A DNA stretch of 64,000 bases, from contig JAHLWY010000265.1 in NCBI GenBank assembly GCA_020002185.1, positions 96,138 through 160,137 on the forward strand, given 5' to 3'. The DNA comes from Paraescarpia echinospica (taxonomy: Eukaryota; Annelida; Polychaeta; Sabellida; Siboglinidae). Shown here piece by piece: positions 23,153-33,555 of the stretch (its first letter is position 1; each line of letters starts with the position of its first letter). Below the pieces are notes generated by a model that worked only from the letters and a program-made list of their open reading frames with translations, had not been told where the DNA came from and ran no database searches. The position numbers and the translations under genes were made by a program.

Positions 23153-25040
23153 TCACAAAAACATACCAGTCAACACATTGTGTGACAAATAAACGGTCAT
23201 CACGATTTTTTTTGGGAACGTCGTTTTCGGAACGTTTGTATATTTGAATACTCACTGCACATATTGTGGTTATTTTGTGACCCGTTCCACTTGTTTAGGG
23301 TATTTTCTGGTCACGTGGATAAACGGCCGCCTCGTGAGATTGGTCTAGGATCAAACGTAGTGCAAGTAATCGGAATCGTAACTGGGAGGTGCATACCGCG
23401 ATTTGAATCACGTAAGTATTTAACTTATCTTCTTTTATTTTTCAATATAACAGTGAGTATCTCGGTATTTATGTCTTCTGTCGGGCTATTACTATTGTTT
23501 ATTAGTATACTGCAGGTACAGTCGTAATGGTCGCAGCTAGTTTGATGTATACAATAACAGAAAACAGTGTGATAATTGTAAATGGGCAATATTTATTGCC
23601 TACGTTCAATTTGCATAACTTACATCAGTGGAATTGTATTGACGCAAAGAAACAATTATTGTTTAAGATTCGACACACAACGCAATGCATAAATAAACAT
23701 GACATTCACAAAGACATAAAAGTTGAGAGTGTTAACCGCCAAAGGCATTGCTTAACCGCTTCAATATTCGACACGCAATGCGTTGCATAAATAAACATGA
23801 CATTCACATAAACATCAAATGTGAGGGTGTTAACCGCCAGAGTACAACAATTGTATTTTCTACTAGTCAACATTATATGTCTATGAACTAACAAAATAAC
23901 AATAAGAAACTAAGATATATATTATACATACCATCTCCCCGAAATAAAACAGAAATCTCAATGCACAGCTAGGAAGCGCAACAGATGGCGTGGGGGAGAG
24001 GAGGAGGTGGGTAACGAAGACATCCACATATTCTACGAGTGAGAATGCCGATGCAAAGGGCATCTCACGTGACTGTGTGGTGTCGGACCGTTAAGGGGTT
24101 GTCTCCTATCTTTGCTGCCAGCCGTGCATGGAGTACTGACATTAAATTATTCCATAGCATAGACATAAACGCACTTATGTCTGTTTACAGAAGTTTGTAT
24201 TTATGTCTTCTGTCGTGTTATTACTATTGTTAATTAGTATACTGCAGGTACAGTCATAATGGCCGCAGCAAGTTTGATGTATACAATAACAGAAACAGTG
24301 TGCGAGTTGTAAATGGGCAATATGTATTGCCTGTTGTCAAATTTTATGGCATAAATTAATTCAGTGCAATTGTAATGACGCAAAGAATCGATTATTGTTC
24401 AAGATTCGACATACAATACAATGCATAAAAAAATGACATTCACACAAACATAAAAGGTGAGAGTGTTAAACGCCAAAGGCACTGCTAATAGGTAACCGGG
24501 CCCACCCCACCCCACTCAAGGAAATCCGGCACATAGTGACCAGGACCGAATGTAATCCACACTGTTAACAGGCACGAACCTGGCGGAGCAGTGTGAAGCC
24601 GATTGATAAAACCAGCGCATAGTGCTGGTTCAACAGAATTGATGATTGATTGTGTACGACTGAACATGTCTGCCAGGAGTAAGTGTAAAGCGCTTTGACC
24701 TGTCCTAGAATTGGATTCTGCGCTATACAGAACGTACCTTAACCGTTAATATTACTTGGAATGACGGTGCGTGACAACATCAGTGTGAATGACATGTCGA
24801 TGTTTTTTTTTTATGTAGAACATATAATAATGAATAATGATGTACTTATTTCAGAAGTGAAATGTAGCGCACTGCCTCGAGTGATTCACGGGGCCTACAC
24901 CAATGACACCTGCACCACACGAGAGCATGTACCGGCAGAAAGATGCACCCTAGAGTGTAAACATGGTTACGTGCCGTACACAGAAGCCGTGACGTCATGC
25001 CAGGAGAACGGTAACTGGAGGTCGCACTCAACCTGTGTTG
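20219..25040 (+). CDS. Multi-exon YWTD (LDLR class B) and Sushi gene, partial
   Basis: Seven candidate exons on the plus strand, six with clear AG acceptors and GT donors, join in compatible phases. Exons 1-4 encode YWTD-type beta-propeller repeats (YVYWNEVSKHSISRSNLDG; AVYYSSF...VNMDGTG; GVSFDG...ICWSDP). The last encodes a Sushi/CCP domain. This matches extracellular proteins related to LDL-receptor-like, nidogen-like or secreted adhesion families. A complete propeller needs six blades, so upstream exons and the signal peptide are missing from view, as is the 3' end. Introns contain a SINE, CA microsatellites and internal duplications. I cannot tell whether it is an active gene or a partial duplicate. 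Confidence 0.72.
20751..20928 (+). CDS. YWTD gene, exon 2
   Basis: Acceptor TTTTCCCTAG, donor AG|GTAATA. It encodes GGLAVDQESGKLFFTTYTGG and the SDGSERREI hairpin typical of YWTD blades. Phase is 1 in and 2 out. Confidence 0.7.
21362..21602 (+). mobile_element. tRNA-derived SINE, fullest copy
   Basis: The head carries a plausible RNA polymerase III A box (AGTGCAGTGAGTAGAGC, 21,371 on) and B box (GTTTCGAATCC, near 21,418). The tail has AAACGCTCTGAGCAGTCCTG and GCGCTGTATAAGAACTTACC. It lies in intron 2 of the YWTD gene. Related tails occur at 12,578, 24,600 and 62,345 (minus). Confidence 0.7.
21672..21823 (+). CDS. YWTD gene, exon 3
   Basis: Acceptor TTGTTTCAACAG, donor A|GTGAGT. It encodes YYSSFNPTAIHRVNMDGTGD and then GGVSFDGIHDKICWSDP, the clearest YWTD blade of the gene. 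Phase is 2 in and 1 out. Confidence 0.75.
21855..21966. repeat. CA-rich simple repeat in intron 3
   Basis: Interrupted CACACG/CACTC tract. Confidence 0.85.
22337..22469 (+). CDS. YWTD gene, exon 4
   Basis: Acceptor TATGCTACAG, donor GG|GTAAGA. It ends with LRFEVNNNTLFYTVEGKHG, which fits a YWTD strand. Phase is 1 in and 2 out. Confidence 0.6.
22702..22888 (+). CDS. YWTD gene, probable exon 5 (3' end uncertain)
   Basis: With acceptor ATAGACAG the phase matches exon 4. It encodes NILNESTRSYCGLD and AYSVKMKDNMFIVYNFS, similar to a blade's PxSLxxxxDxIYWTD strand. No good phase-2 donor is visible before the frame stops near 22,888, so the end is open. Confidence 0.4.
23090..23150. repeat. CA microsatellite
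   Basis: Pure (CA)n of about 56 bp in an intron of the YWTD gene. Confidence 0.95.
23299..23411 (+). CDS. YWTD gene, exon 6 (linker)
   Basis: Acceptor CCACTTGTTTAG, donor C|GTAAGT. The 113 bp are phase 2 in and 1 out, which joins exactly to the Sushi exon. It encodes HVDKRPPREIGLGSN and a Cys-containing end, suiting the close of a propeller. Confidence 0.55.
23467..23753 (+). repeat. Intronic tandem duplication, copy 1
   Basis: Shared with 24,198-24,486, from GTATTTATGTCTTCTGTCG through GAGAGTGTTAA.CGCCAAAGGC. A further partial repeat of its end follows at 23,760-23,845. Confidence 0.8.
24198..24486 (+). repeat. Intronic tandem duplication, copy 2
   Basis: Second copy of 23,467-23,753. Its 5' flank (24,020-24,207) also matches 26,460-26,637, so this region contains overlapping dispersed repeats. 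Confidence 0.8.
24590..24745 (+). mobile_element. SINE copy, 5'-damaged
   Basis: Contains GTACGACTGAACATGTCTGCCAGGAGTAAG, then AAAGCGCTTTGACCTGTCC and CTGCGCTATACAGAACGTACCTTA, the tail of the 21,362 family. Confidence 0.6.
24855..25040 (+). CDS. Sushi/CCP domain exon
   Basis: A 186-bp symmetric phase 1-1 exon (acceptor TTATTTCAG, donor G|GTGAGT), the classic Sushi module exon. It has six cysteines: KCSALP, DTC, ERCTLEC, TSCQENGNW and STC. CxLxCxxGY, the CxxNGxW motif and the final Cys are diagnostic of CCP. The extra pair would form a third disulphide. It would be extracellular and mediate protein binding. Confidence 0.85.
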
Positions 25041-25103
25041 GTGAGTTGGCGATTCTTTTCGTTACATATCTAACAAGGACATTAAACAAATGAAAACATC
25101 ACA

Positions 25104-25245
25104 ACGAAAATGGTCATCTATGTATATGTTAGTATGTATCATGCAATAGTCATCGCAGAGAGAAATCGAATTGGTGTTGGGATGAATACCTTTGCCATTA
25201 ACCTGTACGGAGATCGGTTCATTTGGGTTCGACGCGAAATATACT
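25104..25245 (+). repeat. Dispersed duplicate, copy 1 (copy 2 at 27,246-27,391)
   Basis: The two segments share about 140 bp, including ATCGCAGAGAGAAA.CGAATTGG and GATCGGTTCATTTGGGTTCG. One frame stays open in both copies, with the shared peptide GDRFIWVRREI. No domain is recognised. Confidence 0.7.
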
Positions 25246-25600
25246 AAGCAAAATAGCTTACATCTGCATTGCACGTTGTTCAGTTGAAGCGGAAGGCGAC
25301 AAAAACAACTTGGATGATGTCGTCAAAGTGAGTCTGATACACCACGTACAGCATATCATTATCTTAAATCAATCAGAAATTCAACAACAACGCAAACACA
25401 TGATTTGCGTTATACACTCCTCTGATTACTTTTACATTTTAAACTAACTTCTCCCCAAAATTCCGAGTTCGTATATGCGCAGGCGCAACAATTTTCCATC
25501 TGCGAAAAGGGTAAATCGGATGATGTTACGTTGCCTAAGGAAGGGCAGTAACGGTGTACAAATAAGTACGCAGACCGGGACGTTGTGTGTCTCGCTTAGC

Positions 25601-25927
25601 CTACCGTCTGGCTAATAATTGCATTCCTCCACGAATTGTGCTGAAATAAAGGCGTTCGCCCTTTGTGTTGAGATTAGTCCCATCGCTGCTCAATAGTGAA
25701 TACGGCTCCATGAGCATTCCACGGTGCTTCCAAAACTGTATCTGTGGGAAGCATGCTATCAGCCGACGTAATTCCCTGTTGACGTCATCGACTAACCGAT
25801 TATAATCGAGGCACAACGGATGTCGATCCGAGCCTTCCATTATCGAAGATTGTACCTGATATAACAACTGACAGATTCCCACTTTAGCGACGCCCCCGAG
25901 ATTGATGGAATCCCGGGCAACTTGCAA
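25601..25927 (-). pseudogene. SGNH/GDSL hydrolase-like domain remnant
   Basis: The minus-strand frame encodes the C-terminal half of an SGNH-fold domain like those linked to invertebrate retroelements: ICQLLYQVQSS, YNRLVDDVNREL, FPQIQFWKHRGM and the closing DGTNLNTKGERLYF, where the family has its catalytic Asp-x-x-(His/Asn) box. Here the usual His is Thr-Asn. The N-terminal Ser/Gly blocks are not found upstream (25,930-26,220). Family assignment is from motif memory. Confidence 0.5.
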
Positions 25928-26459
25928 AATGTTTTAGCAAGTTGAGGAGGTTCGCAGATGATGCAATCAAATCCTATCCGTCAATTTGCAAAAGGAGGCA
26001 GTCAACGGAATTAAAGAAAGAACTGTCACTGGTGACCGCTTGTGCGAAATGCAAGTTGGCCCCATATTGACCTCGCACATATAAAGCCACCAAGAGCGGA
26101 TCAATACCCTCATTCCTGACGTCATGTGTATGGCAGTACAGCAGAAATGTATGGACAAAACTATGTCCAAGAAATGATACTCGATTTGAAACACATTAAA
26201 CTGTGTTCGGCCATTCATAGACATAAAGACCAGCGCAATGACGCTTCGACAAAGAGTGTCAACGAGAATAAATGATAAATCAATCTCCTCGGCTTCAAAA
26301 ACACTGTGAGGTTGAAAGTGTATAAATTACAACCTAGAAATAAACTCACCGTCAAAGTGAAGATGTGGATCGGGTGACGCAATGCGTGTAACAATAGTAT
26401 AGCGCAATACACAACAGAACTGAAGAAAAAGTACGAAAAATTAATGAAGAACTCCTCAT

Positions 26460-26637
26460 CTGTTACGAGTGAGAATGTCGATGCAAAGGTCCGCTCAAAT
26501 GATCGGTTGTGTCGGACCGTTAAGGGGTTGTCTCCTATCTTTGCTGCCAGCCGTGCATGGAGTACTAACATTAAATTATTCCCTAGCAAAGACATAAACG
26601 CGCTTCTGTCTGTTTACAGAAGTTTGTATTTGTGTTT
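26460..26637 (+). repeat. Dispersed repeat matching 24,020-24,207
   Basis: Both share GTGTCGGACCGTTAAGGGG through AACGC.CTT.TGTCTGTTTAC. No protein is recognised in the shared frame. Confidence 0.75.
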
Positions 26638-27049
26638 GTTGCCACATATATATATATATATGTACGTCTGTTTCGCATGCATGATACAAACATTTTGTTA
26701 ATGTGTTAGTGAGCCCACGATGAATGTTTGTGATTTGATATACAAGTTTTTCGCATGTTGTCCGTGCGCTTTGGGTGATATGGTCGTTGATTGGTTGAAC
26801 AGAATTGACAGTGTATTCTTAGACCTGCACAACAAAGGTGATTGTTTGTAGCTCTCGGTATCTACTCCATCTTGACTTATCTGAGAAGCATTAAGCTACG
26901 CTGTAATTATCGTGATGCAACTATTCCAACACACATATCAACCACTGTTTGTTGTAATGTACCCACTAATTCTGCTGACTGAACCGGAGCAACGTGAATT
27001 GTTAGATCTTGCCAAAGGATCGTATTTGCAGCGAGAACATTTGATCCAG

Positions 27050-27575
27050 GGTGCTCTTGATTAAGAATATGTTTCTCTAATAGCTACGCCACTGCGCTCA
27101 ATTCTCTATGTATATGTTGCTGGATGAATCTACACGTATATGCTGCACCAGTTACTGCAATGTTTCACAAAAAACGTCAATCGTCACGTGTGAAATCACT
27201 GTTTAAAACACTAGATTATTCTTGGGGTTTTAAATCATGGTGGATCACAATGAAAATGATCATCTATGCATATGTTAATATAAATCATGCAGTAGTCATC
27301 GCAGAGAGAAAACGAATTGGTGTTGGGATGAATTTCTATGCCATTAACCTGTTTGGAGATCGGTTCATTTGGGTTCGACGCGAAATATCAGGGTGCTTTT
27401 GATTAAGAGAATGTTGCTCTAATGGCTACGCCACTGCGTTCAATTATCTACATATATGTTGCTGGATAAATCTACACGTGTATGCTTCATCAGTTACTGC
27501 AATGTTTCTCAAAAACGGTGTGAAATCAGTGTATAAAACACTAGATTATTCTTGGGGTTTGAAATCATGGTGGAT
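27050..27575 (+). repeat. Tandem duplication of about 330 bp
   Basis: 27,050-27,240 is repeated at 27,389-27,575 (GGGTGCT.TTGATTAAGA; CTACGCCACTGCG.TCAATT). The spacer between is the dispersed duplicate 27,246-27,391. Confidence 0.75.
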
Positions 27576-27879
27576 TTGAGACCTGATAGCTATGTTGAAC
27601 GACAGACGGCCAAATTGGATATATCACATGCCTATAGCCGGCAGCTGTAACTATGTAGTGTATTTACAATCCTAGTAGAGATCATTAATATCAGTTCACA
27701 TGATATGTCTAATGCCAACTAGCATATGTATTGTTTTCAATCGATGTCATTATTATTTTCCGACTGCGTTACAATATTCCTGTTTTATAAATATTGCAAC
27801 TAATTAAATATTCACGCCAATTCCCCATCACCTACACATTGTCAATTCGATTACTTGATTCACGTCAAACCTAAGATCG

Positions 27880-28487
27880 GCGGCTACGACATCTTGCAAA
27901 TTCGCGAATAATGTTTAATGTTGTCAATCGGTACAAACCTAAAGTGCTATCCACAACTGCGCAGACAACAGCCGCGCTCATAACACAAACAGCCATCTGG
28001 AACGAAAACTACATATCACGGAGCTCCAAAATGTGACCGATGCTCTCCATTGTGATGTCAGTATTCCTTTAAGCTTGCGAGACAGCAGACTTGCAAAGAA
28101 AAATCCAGGCCATGGAGGTGATACGCTACCGCTAAATCATGCAAGTCTCATACAGTGACCATATCACAAACGAATAAGACCGCGATATAATTCAACAAGC
28201 CATCGGACCCTTTGAAGATCTCCTGACGACAGTCAAGAAACGAAAGCTAAAGTGGTGTGGTCATGTTACTAGATCAACCGGCTTTGCCAAAATTATCTTA
28301 CAACGCACTGTTCTCTGAAGAAGAAACAGAGGGAGACAGAGGAGGAGGTGGGAAGACAACACCCAGGAGTGGATTGGCTTCACCTTCGGCACCTCCCAGA
28401 GGACGGCAAAAATCGAAACAGATGGAGGGGGCTGTCAGTCAACAGTGGTGCTCCAAAGACCGGCAGGTTATGGGACAGTGAGTGAGT
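27880..28487 (+). pseudogene. LINE reverse transcriptase C-terminal fragment
   Basis: After frame changes, pieces match the end of a non-LTR retrotransposon ORF2: ADLQRKIQAMEVIRY (about 28,085), SYSDHITNE, then IGPFEDLLTTVKKRKLKWCG and HVTRSTGFAKIILQRT (28,205-28,310), and RRRWEDNTQEWIGL (about 28,345). This conserved KRRKLxWxGHV region lies downstream of the RT core. The 5' truncation and multiple frame shifts mark it as dead. A (GTGA)n run closes it. Confidence 0.75.
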
Positions 28488-28929
28488 GAGTGAGTGTGAG
28501 TTGGACAGAAAGTGAACTTAGACCCATTAATACTTGTGTTGGTTGTATAATAGTAATATATATGTTTATTGTGTATTGGTCCGAGTCCGCACCATGTACC
28601 CAGATGCATTGGACGGTTTCACGAAGGTTTCGCCGCACGTGCGTGGTTTCTAAGAATGCAGCAATATATGTTTTATGTTGCGAAAAATAGATTAACCAAA
28701 TGATCAGAAAACTTGGCTAATGTGAAATTTCGAAGAAAGATTACTTTTATTTATTGTGGTCGTAGATTAATATCTAATAGGTTGGGGCCCCGAGATGCAT
28801 CTAGACGAAAACATTAACATAACCAGACACACGATTTAACATAACCAGACACACGATTTAGCATCTTGAATACGTTTTATCGGCGGCTAAATATGGTCAG
28901 GACTAAACTACAGTTCTTTCGCAAAGAAG

Positions 28930-29700
28930 CCATCTATTTGGCATCCTAATATAGACCCCCAATTGATCAAACAACATCCCTTTAAGCCCTACACGAATCC
29001 CTGATTATCCACTAGCGTGGCTGCAAACTTCCTCCATCAGTTATAATCGCCGGGGACCTAAACCTACCACACATCAACAGGGAAAACCTCTGTACAACAA
29101 ACCAACACACAGCACCAAAACACAACAGACAACTTGAAATAGTAAGTGAATATGGTTTAACAAATATGGTAAATGAACCAACCCGACTAGACTCTGAAAA
29201 TAGCCATGAGCTTGTACTTACATCAAACCCCGCCCTTATCTCCAGCGTAAACACAGTGACAGGCATGAACGACCATGAAGTTGTTCTCTTTCACATTAAT
29301 ATGAACCCCATGAAGAAAACCAAACCTCCACACAAAGTGTACGACTATAAGTATGGTAACTGGGATGCCCTCAAATCAAACTATATACCCGTCTTGCTCA
29401 AAGGTACTTTGCCTGAAATCCTGATAATCTAGACATCGATTCAAATTGGAACTTCTTTCACCAAAACTAAATTAATCTCAATGAACAATCCACTCCTAGC
29501 CGCATTACAAAATCAAAACTGCATTTACCCTGAACAAAATCATAATCAGACTACATAGAACACGGGACAGAATTCATGCTAATGCTAAGAAAACAAAGCA
29601 AAACAAACACCGGGAACACTTCAACAACCTAAGAAAAGAAGGTTTTGACATAGACGTTTCAAAATCCTGAACGCAAAACCCTGCAACAACATTAAAAGTA
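28930..29700 (+). pseudogene. LINE AP-endonuclease fragment (CR1/L2-like)
   Basis: Encodes IIAGDLNLPHINREN and EYGLTNMVNEPTRLD (29,150-29,200) and then MNDHEVVLFHIN, the C-terminal half of an APE-type endonuclease with the Asp-His pair of its active site. Linker sequence follows (QNKHREHFNNLRKEG near 29,610). The N-terminal catalytic Glu region and the RT are missing. It ends near the start of the right inverted arm. Confidence 0.75.
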
Positions 29701-29924
29701 GATGGCCAGCACCGTGAAGTGTGCATTTCAGAGTTTAGTTTGAAAACATAACTGTCGACTCTATTATGTGTTATTATAAGTGCATACACTGATAATACTA
29801 TAACAACACCTGTCCGAGTACAAATAATTGACCCCACCCTGGACACACCAGAAGGTTCTCTTTACTAAGCCACGAACTGATAATAAATTGTTACAACTAT
29901 AACTGTTGTTTCTTTCTGTATCAG

Positions 29925-30026
29925 CTGCTGGTGGCCTCAGACGTGGAACTCTGCTCGTTGTTCAAGACAAACAAATATTAGCAATGGAACCGGACTCGGC
30001 TTCACCAAGACCAATCATCAGTGGAA
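29925..30026 (+). CDS. Candidate exon, unknown protein (right-arm copy)
   Basis: Acceptor TTCTTTCTGTATCAG, donor A|GTAAGT, 102 bp, open in the phase shared with 2,913-3,020 (minus). The peptide includes RRGTLLVVQDKQILAMEPDS. Function is unknown. Confidence 0.35.
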
Positions 30027-30424
30027 GTAAGTAACAAGATGCAATGACAACTTGCTTGGCAGTGATATAATGCAGTTTTGTATACATGTGGACCATCCTA
30101 TGTAGATATACAAAGGATAGTTCACATAATGAATAAAAGTAGTTGCCATCAATTGATTTGTGGAAAGAGGTCTGTACGACTGGGTTATTAATCACAATCT
30201 CCTGAAGATTGTCCCATGTTAAGACAGCGTACGTCCGTTTTGAAAATTCTTGAACCAACCAGTCAGTGTCTTAAATTAGCAAAACAACAAACATGCCCAA
30301 TTTTTTTTGGAACTGGCCCAGATCAATGTTGAACATATCCTGCTGAATTTGAACTTGCCTAACTGATTTACAAACCACACTGAGACATTTCCATTTTCCA
30401 CATTCTTTAATCACCCACGTGAAT

Positions 30425-30600
30425 GTCTATCATTTGAATTTCAAATGAAAGTACACAATATATTAAACAGTAATAATGTTAACATTAATTATATGTACAC
30501 TAACATAACATAACTTAGTGTTTAGAGTACATATAGTTACTGTTAAAATGATTACTGTATAATATAGTGTGTACTTTCATTTAAAATTCAAATGATAGAC
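30425..30600. mobile_element. MITE-like palindrome, copy in right arm
   Basis: A 176-bp palindrome with the same ends as 2,144-2,514, but without the TA expansion at its centre. Confidence 0.6.
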
Positions 30601-30601
30601 T

Positions 30602-30605
<4 letters not shown>

Positions 30606-30642
<37 letters not shown>

Positions 30643-30725
30643 TTACATATATACATATATATATATATATATATTATATTTATGTATATATATGTAAGTA
30701 AATATATATACATAAGTAAATAATT
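30606..30725. repeat. TA/TATG microsatellite
   Basis: (TA)n with ATTTA interruptions, symmetrical around its centre. Confidence 0.9.
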
Positions 30726-31090
30726 AAAATTAAGCCTTGACAAATGTATATACACGTATGTAAGCACACTATGATAATAAAGTGCAACTTATCAAAATAA
30801 TATATTATTAATTACCAAACTAGCCTTATTGTTCAAACTATCGTTTGCCACTTCTTTGAGGTGTTTCCCGGTTTATTCGCTAGGTGACACCTCCAAACTA
30901 CGTGCATTTCACCCTGGCGATGTTGGTTACGTTACGAAATACACTTTTGTCACCAGTCAAATTTGGAATTAGGCCGAATTTATTTGTAGTAAAAGAAGAA
31001 CAAAAAAGCATGCCTGACTCTGACCTACAATCGAAACAACTTCAAAAAACAGTAACATTTAGTTCAGATGACGCGGTAAAACTATGTTAA

Positions 31091-31384
31091 ATGGCGTCCA
31101 GTCTGACTTTTGGGGAAAATGTACTGCTGGTGGCGAAGCCACCGATGTTTACAGTTGGCGTTCGTGGGCCGTGCCATAGAGCACCGAAGTGTGAAGTCAC
31201 GCTGCAGCGCTGGTTCCAACAAATGTCTCCCATCGTATATGTTAGCCCGGTGTCATGTTTGGTTCCAAACTGTAATCATTATTCTGAAAGTCATACTTGT
31301 ACTTCTTTATGGTTCCCATACGTTGAAAGTGAGAAGTATATATGGGTAAAACAAATTATGTATTTTATGTATTCTGGAACGTAA
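31091..31384 (+). pseudogene. THAP-like zinc-finger fragment in foldback, left copy
   Basis: A 97-codon frame contains CLVPNCNHYSES, then SLWFPYVESEKYIWVKQI. The spacing Cys-x4-Cys, then a Phe-Pro, then a Trp fits the N-terminal half of a THAP (C2CH) DNA-binding domain, which is found in P-element-type transposases. The second Cys/His pair is not present before the stop. The inverted copy at 32,505-32,715 (minus) has a similar but degraded frame (VLHCNQYAKSHACSYFWFP). This is a tentative reading. Confidence 0.35.
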
Positions 31385-32670
31385 CAGCAATATTTTAACG
31401 CAAGCCACTTGATCGCAGTGACAAAATCGATCGCGGTGCAACATATGTTTTGTTGTGAATCACGCTACTGTCATCGCAAAATGCGGAAGGACAGTCGGTC
31501 AACATCATACAATTATTGTACGAAATTGTTAAAATCGACGGATTTGATAATATCTTGAAATATGGAACAAAATATATTTCAGGCTGAGAAGTTAGGGAGC
31601 GATAGTTAAGTTGACGTTTTTGTTGAACCTCAAGCGGAGGTTCAATTGGCTAGTTTAATAAGAGCGCAAACCGCATGGATGGGAGAAAATCAGAACAATG
31701 AAATTCAGATCTGATCATGTTAATAGTTTCACTTATTTTCCAAGCGTTCTTCGAGGTGCAGCGCATGCTAGTATGAAGGATACATAATTCATAATAGCAC
31801 TAAGTTTGAAAATATGGTATGGAAACTACAAGAAATTGGGCCAAATCCAAGACAATAACCAGTTTTCGTGGTAGCAAGACTCACAATTATATGTTCATAC
31901 ATATTTGTGGAGTTAATTATTATATGCAATACATTTGATTAATATTACTGTTAATTAACTGCCTAATGTGTTCATTAACTTTGTATAGCTAATAATTTTG
32001 TTAACAGGATACTTAAATTTAACAAAAGTAGTTAATTGTCATGTTAATTGTCATGTTGTTTTGCTTATGGGTCGGAACGTGATGAATATATAATTACAAC
32101 CCTCCAACTGCAGGCTCACCAAATAATCCAACTGCACCCCTCTTGAAGCTCACTAAAATCCCAAACTGTACCCCCATATAAGGTTCCCCAAAACCCTCCG
32201 ACTGCTTCCTCCATGATGGTGACTAAAAAACTCCAACTTATATAATGACCGATTCCTCACTTCTCAGCCTGAAACTTATGTTGTTCCTTATTTCACGATA
32301 TTATCAAATCCTTCGATATTGGCAATTTCTAACATGAATTAAATAATATTGACATGTTCTCCTTTGGAATTTTTAGGTGAACATAGCCTGATGCAAAACA
32401 AAAAACCGGTGTTACTCCGCGACCGATATTGTCAATGCGATAACATAGCTTACGTTACAAAATTATTTTATCTCGTTCCAAAATATTTTAAATAAAATTT
32501 TTGTTCACCCTAGTTTGCTTCTCTCTTTCAACTTATGGGAACCAAAAATAACTACATGCATGACTTTTAGCATATTGATTACAGTGTAGAACAAAACGTA
32601 ACACCATGTTACCAGATACGGTTGAAAACATTTCTTGGAACCAGCTTGGCCGGTTGCCAAGTGGCGTGAT
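31180..32670. repeat. Long foldback with about 440-bp arms
   Basis: The arms, about 31,180-31,620 and 32,225-32,670, are diverged reverse complements. Shared markers are TTTCAGGCTGAGAAGT near 31,580 and 32,265, GGTTCCCATA.GTTGAAAG near 31,310 and 32,525, and GGTTCCAA.AAATG near 31,210 and 32,635. The spacer (31,620-32,225) includes a C/A-rich block (32,110-32,240) with three loose CTCCAACTG.A repeats. The equivalent site in the left arm has lost the centre. Confidence 0.7.
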
Positions 32671-33555
32671 GTCAACACTGCTGTCATCTATTGAATGCAA
32701 CCGTTTGCGTAACAAAAGTTCAGTTGTTACGAACTATTGTTGAATTATTACCAAAGTTGCGTTTACTCTCTCCTATAACTGAGTCGGGTCTAATAATTAT
32801 AACGAACTATGCATCAGATGTAGCCTAGCCGTGTCCGCCGCGATAAACCGGTGGCGTTTGTGAACCGGCGGTGTCGGGCCGATAACTTGAACATTTTGGT
32901 GAATTGAATCGGCGGGACGGTTTTCTAAGGCTTTCATTTCAAGCATTGCCAGGGCCAGATCTGGTAAAAATGTGACAATCATAATCAATGAAATGATGCA
33001 TGTATTAATACATGAGACACTTCTCAAGCACCAGCCATTGATGGGCAGTAGGGAAATGTGGGGACCCATGAGTCATGTCTCAGGTTTTCAGCGATAAATC
33101 AAAATATAATAAAGTTTTTAACATTGTACTAACATGTAAATATGTATGTCCTCTAAGAGGATCGTGAAATTTGTAAGGCTAGGATATGTCAATTTATGAA
33201 TATATGAGCAAAAGTGTATTTTGGCAAACTGGTAAAAAGTGTCTTCGGATTTGTACGTGCTGTAGACGTCACAACAATTCCCGTACAGCCATTTTGAAGG
33301 GCTGATGAAAAGCAGCCCAAATATCTGTAAGATGTCACCTCAATCTACTTCAACGGTTCAATAGTTTTATAAATATACTCTCTTCAATAAGAGGAGTACT
33401 CCAAAACATATGTCTTTTCGGGTTTTCCACTTTTTACATCATTCATTTTAGCTATTATTTATGTCATTGGAACTTTTTTACACCTGTGTTACAGAAAATA
33501 CATGAAACTGTGACATGTGTACATTCAATTTATTAAGATGTCGGAAATGTTGTTT

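Noticed and set aside
27124..27402. 92-codon ORF ending in GDRFIWVRREISGCF as a gene
   Set aside because: It spans the junction of two duplicated segments; only the last part is shared with 25,104-25,245, and no domain is recognised.
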